From Firmicutes bacterium UBA5499 (GTDB lineage Bacteria > Bacillota > DTU084): a stretch of 6,486 nt of DNA. Shown here piece by piece: positions 1 through 6,486 of the stretch (within the stretch, counting starts at the first letter, position 1; each line of letters opens with the position of its first letter). The DNA lies in contig DIPB01000063.1 of NCBI GenBank assembly GCA_002426275.1, positions 17,573 to 24,058 on the forward strand, in the 5' to 3' direction. A program made the translations under genes and the position numbers. A model generated the notes under the pieces. The model was not told the DNA's origin, made no database searches, and worked only from the letters and a program-made list of their open reading frames with translations.

Positions 1-1076
1 GTGCCCCGCACGATGGAATCGTCGATGATCACAACGCGCTTGCCCCGGATCACGGACTCGATTGGGTTAAGCTTAATCCGCACTCCCAATTCCCGCAGCT
101 GCTGGCTGGGCTCGATGAAGGTGCGGCCAATATAGCGGTTCTTCAGGAGCCCGATCTCAAAGGGCAGTCCTGACGCCTCGGCAAAGCCCATGGCAGCGGG
201 AGTCCCAGAGTCCGGAGCCGCGATCACCACGTCCGCCTCCACCGGCGCTTCCTGCCAGAGGGCCCTTCCGATCCGCTTCCTCACCTGATGCACGCTTTGA
301 TCCAAAAGCTCGCTGTCCGGGCGGGCAAAATAAACATACTCGAAAACGCAGAATGCTTCCCGCTCTCTTTCCGCATAGCGCCGGAAGCGCACGCCTTCCC
401 GATCGATGATCACCATTTCCCCCGGCTCGATCTCCCGCAAAACTTCCGCTCCCAGATTTGACAGCGCGCAGCTTTCCGAGGCTAAAATGTACCCGTCCGC
501 TCTGGCGCCTAAAACCAGAGGCCTGAAGCCCAAAGGATCCCGCAGTCCCAGCAAGCGATCCCGCGTCAGAGCCACCAGGGCGAAAGCCCCGTCAAGCTGT
601 TGGGCGGCTGCCACCAGGGCGGTCTCCAAATCTCCCTTTTGCTGAGCCATCAGGTTGACGATGAGCTCCGTATCCGTTGTGGTGGTAAACACGGAGCCGC
701 TTGCGGTGAGCCTGCTCCTCAGCTGCGCCGAATTGGTGAGATTGCCGTTATGGGCCAAGGCAACCTGGCCGAAGACGCTGTCCACAACCAACGGCTGGGC
801 ATTTTCCAAAAGGTTCGAGCCTGTTGTGGAATAGCGGACATGGCCGATGGCCGCAGATCCCTTCAAGCTGTCCAGCGCCTCTTCAGAGAAAACCTTCTGC
901 ACCAAATCCGTTCCTTTGTGCAAACGCAGCTGCCTGCCGTCCGTCACGGCCATCCCGCTGCTTTCCTGTCCCCTGTGCTGAAGGGAAAACAGCCCCAAAT
1001 AGGTCAGGGGAGCCACTTCCACCTCCGGACAGAAAATCCCAAAGACGCCGCATTCTTCGTTGATTTCGTGTTTCAC
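1..1076 (-). CDS. purF: Amidophosphoribosyltransferase PurF (partial, C-terminal part missing)
   Basis: PurF catalyses the first committed step of purine synthesis in the cytoplasm: PRPP plus glutamine gives 5-phosphoribosylamine. I translated this gene by hand; 358 complete codons are present and the gene runs off the left edge. It begins MKHEINEECGVFGIF. Cys9 is the expected N-terminal nucleophile of the class II glutaminase domain, so residues 1-8 would be a cleaved propeptide as in B. subtilis PurF. Other family motifs are LQHRGQ (32-37), RYSTTG (81-86), HNGNLTN (109-115), RDPLGFRPL (179-187), the KNRYIGRTF region (312-320) and the PRPP-binding loop VVIIDDSIVRG (348-358) at the window edge. 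Cys243 in CVFEYVYF lies where B. subtilis PurF has an Fe-S ligand; the other ligands would lie outside. The GTG start is forced: the codon before it in frame is the purL TAA, and GGGGGA sits 7-8 bases upstream. The identity is very secure. Confidence 0.97.
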   Translation of the reverse strand, partial: MKHEINEECGVFGIFCPEVEVAPLTYLGLFSLQHRGQESSGMAVTDGRQLRLHKGTDLVQKVFSEEALDSLKGSAAIGHVRYSTTGSNLLENAQPLVVDSVFGQVALAHNGNLTNSAQLRSRLTASGSVFTTTTDTELIVNLMAQQKGDLETALVAAAQQLDGAFALVALTRDRLLGLRDPLGFRPLVLGARADGYILASESCALSNLGAEVLREIEPGEMVIIDREGVRFRRYAEREREAFCVFEYVYFARPDSELLDQSVHQVRKRIGRALWQEAPVEADVVIAAPDSGTPAAMGFAEASGLPFEIGLLKNRYIGRTFIEPSQQLRELGVRIKLNPIESVIRGKRVVIIDDSIVRG

Positions 1077-3311
1077 TTATTTTTCCCCCAGCAGGCGATC
1101 CAAGCCGCCCGTCCACTGGTCCAGCATTTTCCCTAAGTCGGAGTCAATCACCTTCGTCTCTCCCAGTTCCACCGTGAACCGGTCGCCGCCCACGCGGCCC
1201 AAAAGGCTAACGGAGACTCCCCTCTGAAGCGCCAAGCCGCGGAGGGCATCGTAATTATTCTCCGGCACTGACAGCACATATCTGGCCTGACTTTCGCCAA
1301 ACAGGAGGGCATCACGCCGGTTGGGACAATATAATCTCACGTGAGCGCCGATTTTTCCCGCCAAAGCGCACTCTGCCAAAGCGATGGCGCAGCCGCCGTC
1401 GCTGACGTCATGACAAGAGCTCACGAGGCCGGAAGAGATGACTGCGCGGCAAAACTCGCCATTGCGCTTTTCCGCGTCCAGATCCAGCTTAGGCCCGGAG
1501 CCGGCCACGAGATTCCTGCGGACGTGCAGATACTCGCTGCCGCTGAGCTCTTCGCCCTGCTCTCCCACCAAGGCAATCAAATCGCCTTGGTTTTTGAAAG
1601 CAATGGTGGCATACTGCTCGGCGTCCTCCAGCAGGCCCAGCATGCCGATGACAGGGGTGGGATAGATGGCTTCTCCTTCGGTCTCGTTATATAAACTCAC
1701 ATTGCCGCCTGTGACCGGCGTGCCCAAGGCGCGGCAGGCTGCGGCCACACCTTGCACAGTTTGGGTCAATTGCCAGTAGATCTCGGGCTTCTCGGGATTT
1801 CCCAGGTTAAGCCCGTCGGTGATGGCCAAAGGCAAGCCGCCTGAGGCATAGATGTTCCTGGCTGCCTCGGCCACAGCCAAAGCAGCGCCGCCTTTGGGAT
1901 TTTGGTAACAGTAACGGCCATTGCAATCTATGGTCAGGGCGATGCCGCGCTTGGTGCCGGGAATGCGCAGCACTGCCGCGTCAGACCCGGGACCCACCAA
2001 AGTTCCCAGCTGCACGTCTTGATCGTATTGTTCCCAGACCCACCTGCGGCTGACGATATTGGCAGAGGTCAAAAGCTGCCAGAAGGCCTCTTGAATCTCA
2101 TCAGGCTCCAAATCAGGCAGCTGTTGGAAATCATAGCTCCAAAGCTTGTCAAGATAGTCCGGCCTTTTGGCCGGCGGCACGTAAGAGGGGGCTCCCTCTG
2201 TGGATAACGATTTGGCCGGCACTTCCGCCGCCAGTTGGCCGTTGTGGAAGACGCGCAGCATGCCGTCGTCCGTCACTTTGCCCACCACCACAGCGTTCAG
2301 GCCCCATTTTTTAAAGATGGCTTTCACCTGTTCTTCCGCTCCCGCTTTGGGAACCACCAGCATCCGCTCCTGGGATTCGGAGAGCATGATCTCATAGCTG
2401 TTCATGCCCTTCTCCCGCTGGGGCACAAGCGACAGATCCATTTCAATGCCGCTTGAGGCGTTGCTGGCCATCTCCGAGGAGGAACTGGTGAGGCCGGCAG
2501 CTCCCATATCCTGAATGCCCACCACAACGCCGCTTTCAATGAGTTCCAGGCAAGCTTCAATGAGGAGCTTCTCGGTAAAAGGATCTCCCACCTGCACTGA
2601 AGGCCGTTTTTCTTCGTTCTCTTCGCTGAGCTCAGCGGAAGCGAAAGTCGCGCCGTGAATGCCGTCTCTGCCGGTGGTGGAACCTACCACCATCACCGGA
2701 TTGCCAACTCCGCTGGCGGAAGCCTTGGTGATCAGGCTGTGGGATACGACCCCTACGCTCATGGCGTTGACCAGGCAGTTGCCAGCGTAGCAATCGGCGA
2801 AGGAAACCTCTCCCGCCACTGTGGGCACGCCGGTGCAGTTGCCGTAGTCGCCGATGCCAGCCACAACCCCCCGCACCAGCCGCCGGACGTGCTCGGAAGC
2901 GGGATCTCCGAAGCGCAAAGAGTTGAGATTAGCGATGGGTCGCGCACCCATGGTGAAAATATCCCGCAGAATGCCGCCCACGCCTGTGGCCGCTCCCTGA
3001 TAAGGTTCAACGGCTGAAGGGTGGTTATGGCTTTCCACTTTCATCACAATGGCCAGGCCGTCGCCGATATCAATGGCCCCCGCGTTCTCACCCGGTCCCA
3101 CCAGGATTCTCTCTGCCTTGGTGGGAAAATTCTTGAACAGAGGCCGAGAATGTTTATACGCGCAATGCTCGCTCCAGAGCACCGCATACATGCCCAGTTC
3201 GGTGTAATTGGGAAGCCTGCCCAGGATCCCGCAAATCTTCTGGTATTCTTCATCCTTAAGGCCCATGGGCCGCCAAGCCTGGGTCTGTTGTATTTCCTGA
3301 GGCGTCAACAC
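1077..3311 (-). CDS. purL: Phosphoribosylformylglycinamidine synthase, large subunit PurL (short form)
   Basis: PurL is the ATP-dependent synthetase subunit that converts FGAR to FGAM using ammonia channelled from PurQ. At 744 residues it matches the short PurL family (B. subtilis about 742) that needs separate PurS and PurQ, unlike the roughly 1300-residue fused enzyme of E. coli. Visible motifs are GRLPNYTE (31-38), [10 protein letters not shown] (46-55) with the conserved His49, [21 protein letters not shown] within 93-113, [19 protein letters not shown] (265-283), SESQERML (311-318), PGSDAAVL (441-448), GGNVSLYNE (535-543), HDVSDGG (634-640) and GESQARYV (672-679). The repeated ESQ motif reflects the duplicated two-half fold. 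The start is GTG at 3311 with AGGGGG 8 bases upstream; the next codon, TTG, is an alternative start one residue shorter. The gene overlaps the end of purQ by 7 bases and its TAA touches the purF GTG. No frameshift or missing key residue was seen. Confidence 0.98.
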   Translation of the reverse strand: MLTPQEIQQTQAWRPMGLKDEEYQKICGILGRLPNYTELGMYAVLWSEHCAYKHSRPLFKNFPTKAERILVGPGENAGAIDIGDGLAIVMKVESHNHPSAVEPYQGAATGVGGILRDIFTMGARPIANLNSLRFGDPASEHVRRLVRGVVAGIGDYGNCTGVPTVAGEVSFADCYAGNCLVNAMSVGVVSHSLITKASASGVGNPVMVVGSTTGRDGIHGATFASAELSEENEEKRPSVQVGDPFTEKLLIEACLELIESGVVVGIQDMGAAGLTSSSSEMASNASSGIEMDLSLVPQREKGMNSYEIMLSESQERMLVVPKAGAEEQVKAIFKKWGLNAVVVGKVTDDGMLRVFHNGQLAAEVPAKSLSTEGAPSYVPPAKRPDYLDKLWSYDFQQLPDLEPDEIQEAFWQLLTSANIVSRRWVWEQYDQDVQLGTLVGPGSDAAVLRIPGTKRGIALTIDCNGRYCYQNPKGGAALAVAEAARNIYASGGLPLAITDGLNLGNPEKPEIYWQLTQTVQGVAAACRALGTPVTGGNVSLYNETEGEAIYPTPVIGMLGLLEDAEQYATIAFKNQGDLIALVGEQGEELSGSEYLHVRRNLVAGSGPKLDLDAEKRNGEFCRAVISSGLVSSCHDVSDGGCAIALAECALAGKIGAHVRLYCPNRRDALLFGESQARYVLSVPENNYDALRGLALQRGVSVSLLGRVGGDRFTVELGETKVIDSDLGKMLDQWTGGLDRLLGEK
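1084..1089 (-). promoter_or_regulatory. Ribosome binding site of purF inside the end of purL
   Basis: GGGGGA lies 7 bases before the purF GTG, within the codons for the last purL residues (Leu-Gly-Glu-Lys). It supports the unusual start directly after the purL TAA. Confidence 0.8.
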
Positions 3312-4015
3312 GCTGCCTTCCCCCTTTCGGCTAAGTAGGCGATGGCTGACTGAAACACAGCGAGCCCGTCGGTGCTGCCCAAAACCTCTTCACTGCTGCG
3401 CTCTGGGTGAGGCATCATACCCAAGACATTGCCCGCTTCATTGGCGATGCCGGCAATATTATTCACAGAGCCGTTGGGATTAGCTTCGTCAGTCGCCTGC
3501 CCTTGGCTGTCCGCATAGCGGAAGACGATTCTGCCGTTATCCTCCAGCTGCCGCAGCTCCGCAGGCTCCAGATAATAATTCCCCTCGCCATGGGCGATGG
3601 GCGCCTGAATCACCTGGCCCTTCTCATAGAGACTGGTGAACGGGGTATTCGTGTTCTCCACCCGCAGCAGCTGCCGCCTGCAGACGAAGCGCAAACTGCG
3701 GTTGCGCAGCATCGCGCCCGGCAGCAGGCCCGCCTCCAGTAAAATTTGAAAGCCATTGCAGATTCCCAAAACCGGACCGCCGCCATTGGCAAAATCCCGG
3801 ACCGCTTCCATGATGGGGGAGAAGCAGGCCAAGGCGCCGGTGCGCAGGTAATCTCCATAAGAAAAGCCGCCCGGCAGGATCACGCATTGGGCGTCACCCA
3901 GGGAGGTATCCTGATGCCAAACAGCCGTCACCTCCTGCCGCAGGACATTCCCCAGGACATGGAGGTAATCGCGATCGCAGTTGGAGCCTGGAAAGACCAC
4001 CACGGCGAATTTCAT
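3305..4015 (-). CDS. purQ: Phosphoribosylformylglycinamidine synthase, glutaminase subunit PurQ
   Basis: PurQ is the class I glutamine amidotransferase subunit that hydrolyses glutamine and passes ammonia to PurL. The 236-residue protein opens with the beta strand and glycine turn [14 protein letters not shown] (3-16). It then shows [11 protein letters not shown] (48-58) and the nucleophile elbow GICNGFQ with Cys86 (84-90). The other triad members are His203 and Glu205 in MMPHPER (200-206). HGEGNYY (142-148) and [12 protein letters not shown] (179-190) are also typical. The length is near the usual 225-235 residues. The ATG at 4015 directly follows the purS TAG with no spacer and in the same frame, and GGAGG lies 8 bases upstream. 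The TGA falls inside the first codons of purL, so the two subunits of the complex are probably made by coupled translation. Confidence 0.98.
   Translation of the reverse strand: MKFAVVVFPGSNCDRDYLHVLGNVLRQEVTAVWHQDTSLGDAQCVILPGGFSYGDYLRTGALACFSPIMEAVRDFANGGGPVLGICNGFQILLEAGLLPGAMLRNRSLRFVCRRQLLRVENTNTPFTSLYEKGQVIQAPIAHGEGNYYLEPAELRQLEDNGRIVFRYADSQGQATDEANPNGSVNNIAGIANEAGNVLGMMPHPERSSEEVLGSTDGLAVFQSAIAYLAERGKAAC
3320..3325 (-). promoter_or_regulatory. Ribosome binding site of purL inside the end of purQ
   Basis: AGGGGG lies 8 bases before the GTG at 3311 and supports that start. A following AAGG, 4 bases before the GTG, would suit the next codon TTG instead, so the start is uncertain by one residue. 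Confidence 0.7.
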
Positions 4016-4267
4016 CTAGAGCACCTCCGCAAGCTGGTAGGTATATTGTTCGATTACAGGATTGACCAACACGCGCCGGCAAATCTCATCCAGCTGCCGT
4101 TCCGCCTCTGCCCTGACGTCCGTATCCAGTACCACTTCAAAATATTTGCCAATTCTCACTTTTTCCACAGCGCCGTAACCTAAGGATTCCAAAGAATTCT
4201 TCACAGCTTTCCCCTGAGGATCCAAAACCTTGTCTTTCAGGGTCACATGAATCTCTGCTCTCCACAT
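4016..4267 (-). CDS. purS: Phosphoribosylformylglycinamidine synthase, small subunit PurS
   Basis: PurS is the small non-catalytic subunit that bridges PurQ and PurL and is needed for ammonia transfer in the FGAM synthase complex. The 83-residue length is typical of the family. The N-terminal strand EIHVTLKDKVLDPQGKAV (5-22) carries the hallmark LDPQGKAV, followed by a helix (NSLESLGYG), a second strand (VEKVRIGKYFEVVL) and a C-terminal helix and strand ending NPVIEQYTYQLAEVL. This is the compact alternating strand-helix fold of the family. The ATG at 4267 has GGGAGG 9 bases upstream, in the 15-base gap after purC. The TAG abuts the purQ ATG. Position between purC and purQ, as in B. subtilis, supports the call. 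Confidence 0.97.
   Translation of the reverse strand: MWRAEIHVTLKDKVLDPQGKAVKNSLESLGYGAVEKVRIGKYFEVVLDTDVRAEAERQLDEICRRVLVNPVIEQYTYQLAEVL
4024..4028 (-). promoter_or_regulatory. Ribosome binding site of purQ inside the end of purS
   Basis: GGAGG lies 8 bases before the purQ ATG and is encoded within the final purS codons. It shows that the ATG directly after the purS stop is a real start and that PurQ is not simply a readthrough product. Confidence 0.85.
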
Positions 4268-4276
4268 TTCAGAAGG

Positions 4277-4282
4277 CCTCCC
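4277..4282 (-). promoter_or_regulatory. Ribosome binding site of purS
   Basis: GGGAGG lies 9 bases before the purS ATG and fills part of the only true gap (15 bases) between genes of the operon in this window. Confidence 0.8.
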
Positions 4283-4990
4283 TTATTTTCCGCACAATCT
4301 GCGATAGACTTCCGCGTACGCCTCTGCCACTCCGCCCAGATCCCTGCGAAAACGATCCTTATCCAGCTTCTCTTGGCTTTTGCTGTCCCAAAAGCGGCAG
4401 GTGTCGGGAGAGATCTCGTCTGCCAACAGGATCTCGCCTTGGGCAGTACGTCCGAATTCCAGCTTGAAATCCACTAAAATAAGCCCTTTGGCCGACAGGT
4501 GCGGCTCCAGAATCGAGTTCACGCGCAAGGCCATTTCTTTCAACTGGTCCAGCTCCTGGCAGGTAGCGGCGCCCAAGGCCAAAATGTGATCCGTATTGAC
4601 CAAGGGATCTCCCAGAGCATCGTCTTTGTAATAAAACTCAACCACGGTCCGGGGCAGCTTTTTCCCCTCGTCGAGGCCCAGCCGCTTGGCAATGCTGCCT
4701 GCGGCAATGTTGCGGACCACCACCTCCAGGGGAATGATCTCGACTTTCCGCACCAGCATCTCCCTGGGGCTCAGCGTTTCCAGGTAGTGGGTCTCGACCT
4801 TGCCGGCCAAGAGATTGAAAAAATACTCGCTGATCTTTAAGTTCAACTCACCTTTACCCTGGATCTGCGCCCGCTTGGCGCCGTTGCCGGCTGTGGTGTC
4901 GTCTTTGTAGTAGACGATCAGTTGGTCTTCCTCTGGGGTGCTGTAGATAATCTTTGCTTTTCCTTCATGGCTCTCGGCTAGTTTCCGCAT
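4283..4990 (-). CDS. purC: Phosphoribosylaminoimidazole-succinocarboxamide synthase PurC (SAICAR synthetase)
   Basis: PurC ligates aspartate to CAIR with ATP to give SAICAR. With the start chosen here the protein is 235 residues, close to B. subtilis PurC (about 241). It begins [13 protein letters not shown], whose EGKAK (9-13) is the conserved nucleotide-binding turn. Other motifs are [16 protein letters not shown] (35-50), the signature [13 protein letters not shown] (87-99), [13 protein letters not shown] (118-130), LVDFKLEFG (172-180) and [14 protein letters not shown] (189-202). An ATG 12 codons further upstream (5026) is open, but it would add residues not seen in the family, lies well inside purB and ignores the ribosome site. 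The ATG at 4990 overlaps the purB stop by one base (TAATG) and has AGGAG 7 bases upstream, so translation is probably coupled to purB. Confidence 0.97.
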   Translation of the reverse strand: MRKLAESHEGKAKIIYSTPEEDQLIVYYKDDTTAGNGAKRAQIQGKGELNLKISEYFFNLLAGKVETHYLETLSPREMLVRKVEIIPLEVVVRNIAAGSIAKRLGLDEGKKLPRTVVEFYYKDDALGDPLVNTDHILALGAATCQELDQLKEMALRVNSILEPHLSAKGLILVDFKLEFGRTAQGEILLADEISPDTCRFWDSKSQEKLDKDRFRRDLGGVAEAYAEVYRRLCGK

Positions 4991-6393
4991 TATTTTTCTC
5001 CTCTCGCAGCTAAATACTTTTCCCACCTCTGGCAGGTGGTCTCGACTTTCCGCACTGCTTGTCCCAGGTAAAGTTCGGGACTGGTGAGCGCCTGGCGCTG
5101 CCGGGCGGTGAATTTTGCAAGATACGGCGCCAGTTCCCCGGATGCGGCCACAAGCTCAGGCAATGGCCGCCCCTCCTGTTGAGCCTGCAAGGTGAGCTTG
5201 CGCACGCACTCGTGAGCGTCCGGATGTCCTGCCGTGGCAAGCAAAATGTATAGGGGCTCCGCGATCACCATCTGACTTGACAAATTGAAATTCTCCCGCA
5301 TCCGCTCCCTGTCCACAGCCAGTTTGCCCAAGACTTTGGCGAGGCGTTTGGTGGCCAGCACCAAACCTGCCGCAATCTCGACCAAGAACCGCTGGGAGGC
5401 GGAATTGGTGAGATCCCGCTGGTGTTCTGAGATCTGATCCATGTACACGGTGAGAATCCTGGGAGTAAATTCTTTCCACAGACTTTTCACGTGCTCGAAA
5501 TTCCAGGGGTTGCGCTTGTGAGGCATGGTGGAGGAACCCACCTGGTCCCGGGCGAAGTATTCGCCCACCTCGCCGATCTCGCTGCGCTGCAGGTGCCGAA
5601 AATCGTCAGCCAAATTGGCCAGGATCCCGAAAGTCGAGATCAGAGCGTGGATGAAATCAAGCATGTATTCCGGCTCTACGATCTGGGTGGAGATGCCGGC
5701 GGGCTTGAGCCCCCCTTCCGCCAAGACTTCTGCTTCAAAATTTTCGGGATCGTCAAAAAACAGCGAACTCGCATTGTAGGCGCCGACTGCTCCGGCGAAC
5801 TTTCCCCGGAGATTGGCCGCCGTGCTCTCAACCAGCTTGATCCGCTCTCCCAATCTGCTGACATATTCGGCCACCGCAAAACCGAAGGTGATGGGCACCG
5901 CGTGCTGGCCGTGAGTGCGTCCCATCTGCAGCGTGTCCTTTTCCCGCCTGGCAATCTGGATCAGAAGCGCCTCCAGTTCCAGAAGCGCCGGCACGATCAC
6001 CTGGCTCGACGCTGCTTTGAAACGGAGGCTATTGGCTGTGTCCAGAATGTCCATGGACGTGGCCGCCAGGTGAATATACGGCTTCACGTCGTCGTCCACC
6101 CGCCGGCGCAGGCAATTCACTAAAGCGCGAATATTGTGCCTGGTCTTCTCTTCTTCCTGATATACTTCCAGGGCAGTGATGCTCCCGCAGGCAGCCTCAA
6201 CCTGACTGACAGCCTTATCCGGGCAAAGGCCGCGCCTGGCGAGGACTTTCACCAGCGCAAGCTCCACTTCCAGTTCATAGGCGATCAGCGCGCCCTCGGA
6301 AAGATAACGGCTGAGCTGGTCTGCCAGCTTCGGATCGGAGAGATAATAACGATGATCCAAAGGGCTGAGATTAGCGAAGATCTCTCGCTGCAT
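4990..6393 (-). CDS. purB: Adenylosuccinate lyase PurB (divergent fumarase/aspartase-superfamily member)
   Basis: PurB releases fumarate twice in purine synthesis: from SAICAR to AICAR and from adenylosuccinate to AMP. The 467-residue protein is somewhat longer than B. subtilis PurB (about 431). Superfamily motifs are clear: TRHN (84-87), [13 protein letters not shown] (111-123), [14 protein letters not shown] (158-171), and the signature [10 protein letters not shown] (287-296), whose serine loop supplies the catalytic base in the family. HQRDLTNS (324-331) resembles the E. coli-type enzyme more than the HERDISHS I recall from B. subtilis. The [13 protein letters not shown] stretch after the signature is also unlike the usual SEN form. 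The ATG at 6393 has a strong GGGAGGG 6 bases upstream. Position directly before purC argues strongly for adenylosuccinate lyase over another lyase of the superfamily. The gene lies immediately downstream of a group II intron end. Confidence 0.93.
   Translation of the reverse strand: MQREIFANLSPLDHRYYLSDPKLADQLSRYLSEGALIAYELEVELALVKVLARRGLCPDKAVSQVEAACGSITALEVYQEEEKTRHNIRALVNCLRRRVDDDVKPYIHLAATSMDILDTANSLRFKAASSQVIVPALLELEALLIQIARREKDTLQMGRTHGQHAVPITFGFAVAEYVSRLGERIKLVESTAANLRGKFAGAVGAYNASSLFFDDPENFEAEVLAEGGLKPAGISTQIVEPEYMLDFIHALISTFGILANLADDFRHLQRSEIGEVGEYFARDQVGSSTMPHKRNPWNFEHVKSLWKEFTPRILTVYMDQISEHQRDLTNSASQRFLVEIAAGLVLATKRLAKVLGKLAVDRERMRENFNLSSQMVIAEPLYILLATAGHPDAHECVRKLTLQAQQEGRPLPELVAASGELAPYLAKFTARQRQALTSPELYLGQAVRKVETTCQRWEKYLAARGEK
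4998..5002 (-). promoter_or_regulatory. Ribosome binding site that fixes the purC start
   Basis: AGGAG lies 7 bases before the ATG at 4990, within the last codons of purB. It decides for this start over the ATG at 5026, and with the TAATG stop/start overlap it indicates coupled translation. Confidence 0.85.
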
Positions 6394-6399
6394 TTACTT

Positions 6400-6406
6400 C
6401 CCTCCC
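6400..6406 (-). promoter_or_regulatory. Ribosome binding site of purB, just after the intron
   Basis: GGGAGGG lies 6 bases before the purB ATG and only 3 bases after the likely intron end (6410). It belongs to the downstream exon and is present in both spliced and unspliced RNA. It repeats the GGGAGG of the domain VI 5' strand, so it could compete for the same partner strand. Confidence 0.85.
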
Positions 6407-6410
6407 ATAA

Positions 6411-6451
6411 TCGGGTAGGAGGCTACCCATTATTTGAGTAGCCGACCTCCC
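6411..6451 (-). ncRNA. Group II intron domain VI hairpin with branch-point adenosine
   Basis: On the minus strand GGCTACTC (6443-6436) pairs with GGGTAGCC (6428-6421) around a 7-base AAATAAT loop. Below this, GGGAGG (6451-6446) pairs with CCT and CCC of TCCTACCC (6420-6413), leaving one unpaired adenosine at 6416. A single bulged A on the 3' strand of the basal helix, 7-8 nt from the intron end, is the defining feature of the lariat branch point. The small TC/T internal mismatch between the two helices does not disturb this. Confidence 0.82.
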
Positions 6452-6454
6452 ACC

Positions 6455-6484
6455 GCACCGTACGTACCGTTCGGTATACGGCGC
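6455..6484 (-). ncRNA. Group II intron domain V hairpin
   Basis: On the minus strand the lower stem GCGCCGTA (6484-6477) pairs with TACGGTGC (6462-6455) over 8 base pairs. The catalytic-triad position reads CGC and includes the expected G-T wobble. A two-base bulge CG (6464-6463) lies on the 3' strand where domain V always has one. The upper stem is TACC/GGTA with a GAAC loop. The total is 30 nt rather than the canonical 34, because the upper stem is one pair shorter and the loop is small; the loop is also not a perfect GNRA tetraloop. Domain V is the catalytic core that binds metal ions for splicing. Confidence 0.85.
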
Positions 6485-6486
6485 TT

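Larger units (their letters stand above)
6410..6486 (-). mobile_element. 3' end of a group II intron (domains V and VI), truncated by the window edge
   Basis: Read on the minus strand, this stretch has the two terminal domains of a bacterial group II intron. It starts AAGCGCCGTATACC, forms a domain V hairpin, continues GTGGGAGGTC into a domain VI hairpin and ends CCTCCTACCCGAT just before purB. From memory, bacterial group II introns often end in a very similar CCTCCTACTCGAT. The likely last intron base is 6410, which gives the usual AY-type end (GAT) and places the bulged A 7 nt upstream; an end 1-2 bases either side is possible. The intron lies in the same direction as the operon. Its other domains and any reverse transcriptase/maturase gene would lie beyond 6486, so whether it is full length, mobile or a remnant cannot be told here. 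Confidence 0.85.

Noticed and set aside
600..1136. 178-codon plus-strand ORF opposite purF
   Set aside because: It lies antisense to the well-conserved PurF glutaminase domain and has no recognisable domain of its own.
4268..4282. An internal promoter or terminator between purC and purS
   Set aside because: The gap is only 15 bases and holds just the purS ribosome site.
4991..5026. A longer purC start at 5026 adding 12 residues
   Set aside because: The extra residues are not typical of PurC, lie within purB, and the ATG at 4990 has AGGAG at good spacing and overlaps the purB stop.
5491..6123. 210-codon plus-strand ORF opposite purB
   Set aside because: It is antisense to clear PurB motifs, has no recognisable protein features and follows the codon structure of the opposite strand.
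6136..6441. Plus-strand ORF covering the purB start and intron domain VI
   Set aside because: It runs through the intron hairpins and antisense to purB, so it is a shadow ORF.
6421..6443. Domain VI hairpin read as a Rho-independent terminator upstream of purB
   Set aside because: No T-run follows on the minus strand (CCTCCTACCCGATT), and the neighbouring domain V and bulged A explain the hairpin better.
6394..6486. A purine riboswitch or PurR operator upstream of purB
   Set aside because: The 93 bases are accounted for by the intron end and the ribosome site; no aptamer core or operator was recognised, and the true operon leader probably lies further upstream.

Overview
The window holds most of a de novo purine biosynthesis operon, transcribed entirely on the minus strand. 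From right to left (5' to 3' of the transcript) the order is purB (6393-4990), purC (4990-4283), purS (4267-4016), purQ (4015-3305), purL (3311-1077) and purF (1076 to the left edge, 3' end cut off). This is the purB-C-S-Q-L-F order known from Bacillus subtilis. Three features point to a Firmicute: separate PurS, PurQ and short (about 740-residue) PurL; a PurF with a short propeptide and a cysteine where the B. subtilis-type Fe-S ligand lies; and strong GGAGG-type ribosome sites. The fairly GC-rich sequence and GTG starts suggest a Clostridia-like lineage, but the species cannot be named from this window.

The genes work together from PRPP to AMP. PurF makes phosphoribosylamine from PRPP and glutamine. 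PurS, PurQ and PurL form the FGAM synthase complex, with PurQ releasing ammonia from glutamine and PurL using it with ATP. PurC joins aspartate to CAIR to give SAICAR. PurB releases fumarate from SAICAR and later from adenylosuccinate. All junctions are tight: purB/purC overlap by 1 base, purC-purS are 15 bases apart, purS/purQ and purL/purF abut with no spacer, and purQ/purL overlap by 7 bases. This implies one mRNA with translational coupling. No internal promoter, terminator, tRNA, CRISPR or transposase gene was seen, and the plus strand carries only shadow ORFs.

The unusual part is the right end. Positions 6486-6410, read on the minus strand, form the 3' end of a group II intron: a domain V hairpin with a CGC triad and a two-base bulge, then a domain VI hairpin with a bulged adenosine 7 nt from the likely 3' splice site. 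The intron ends a few bases before the purB ribosome binding site, so a retroelement appears to sit inside the operon just upstream of purB. The bases after it could be the last codons of an interrupted upstream gene, ending TAA directly against the purB ATG. The domain VI 3' strand could also pair with the purB ribosome site in unspliced RNA. The intron body and any reverse transcriptase gene lie beyond the window.
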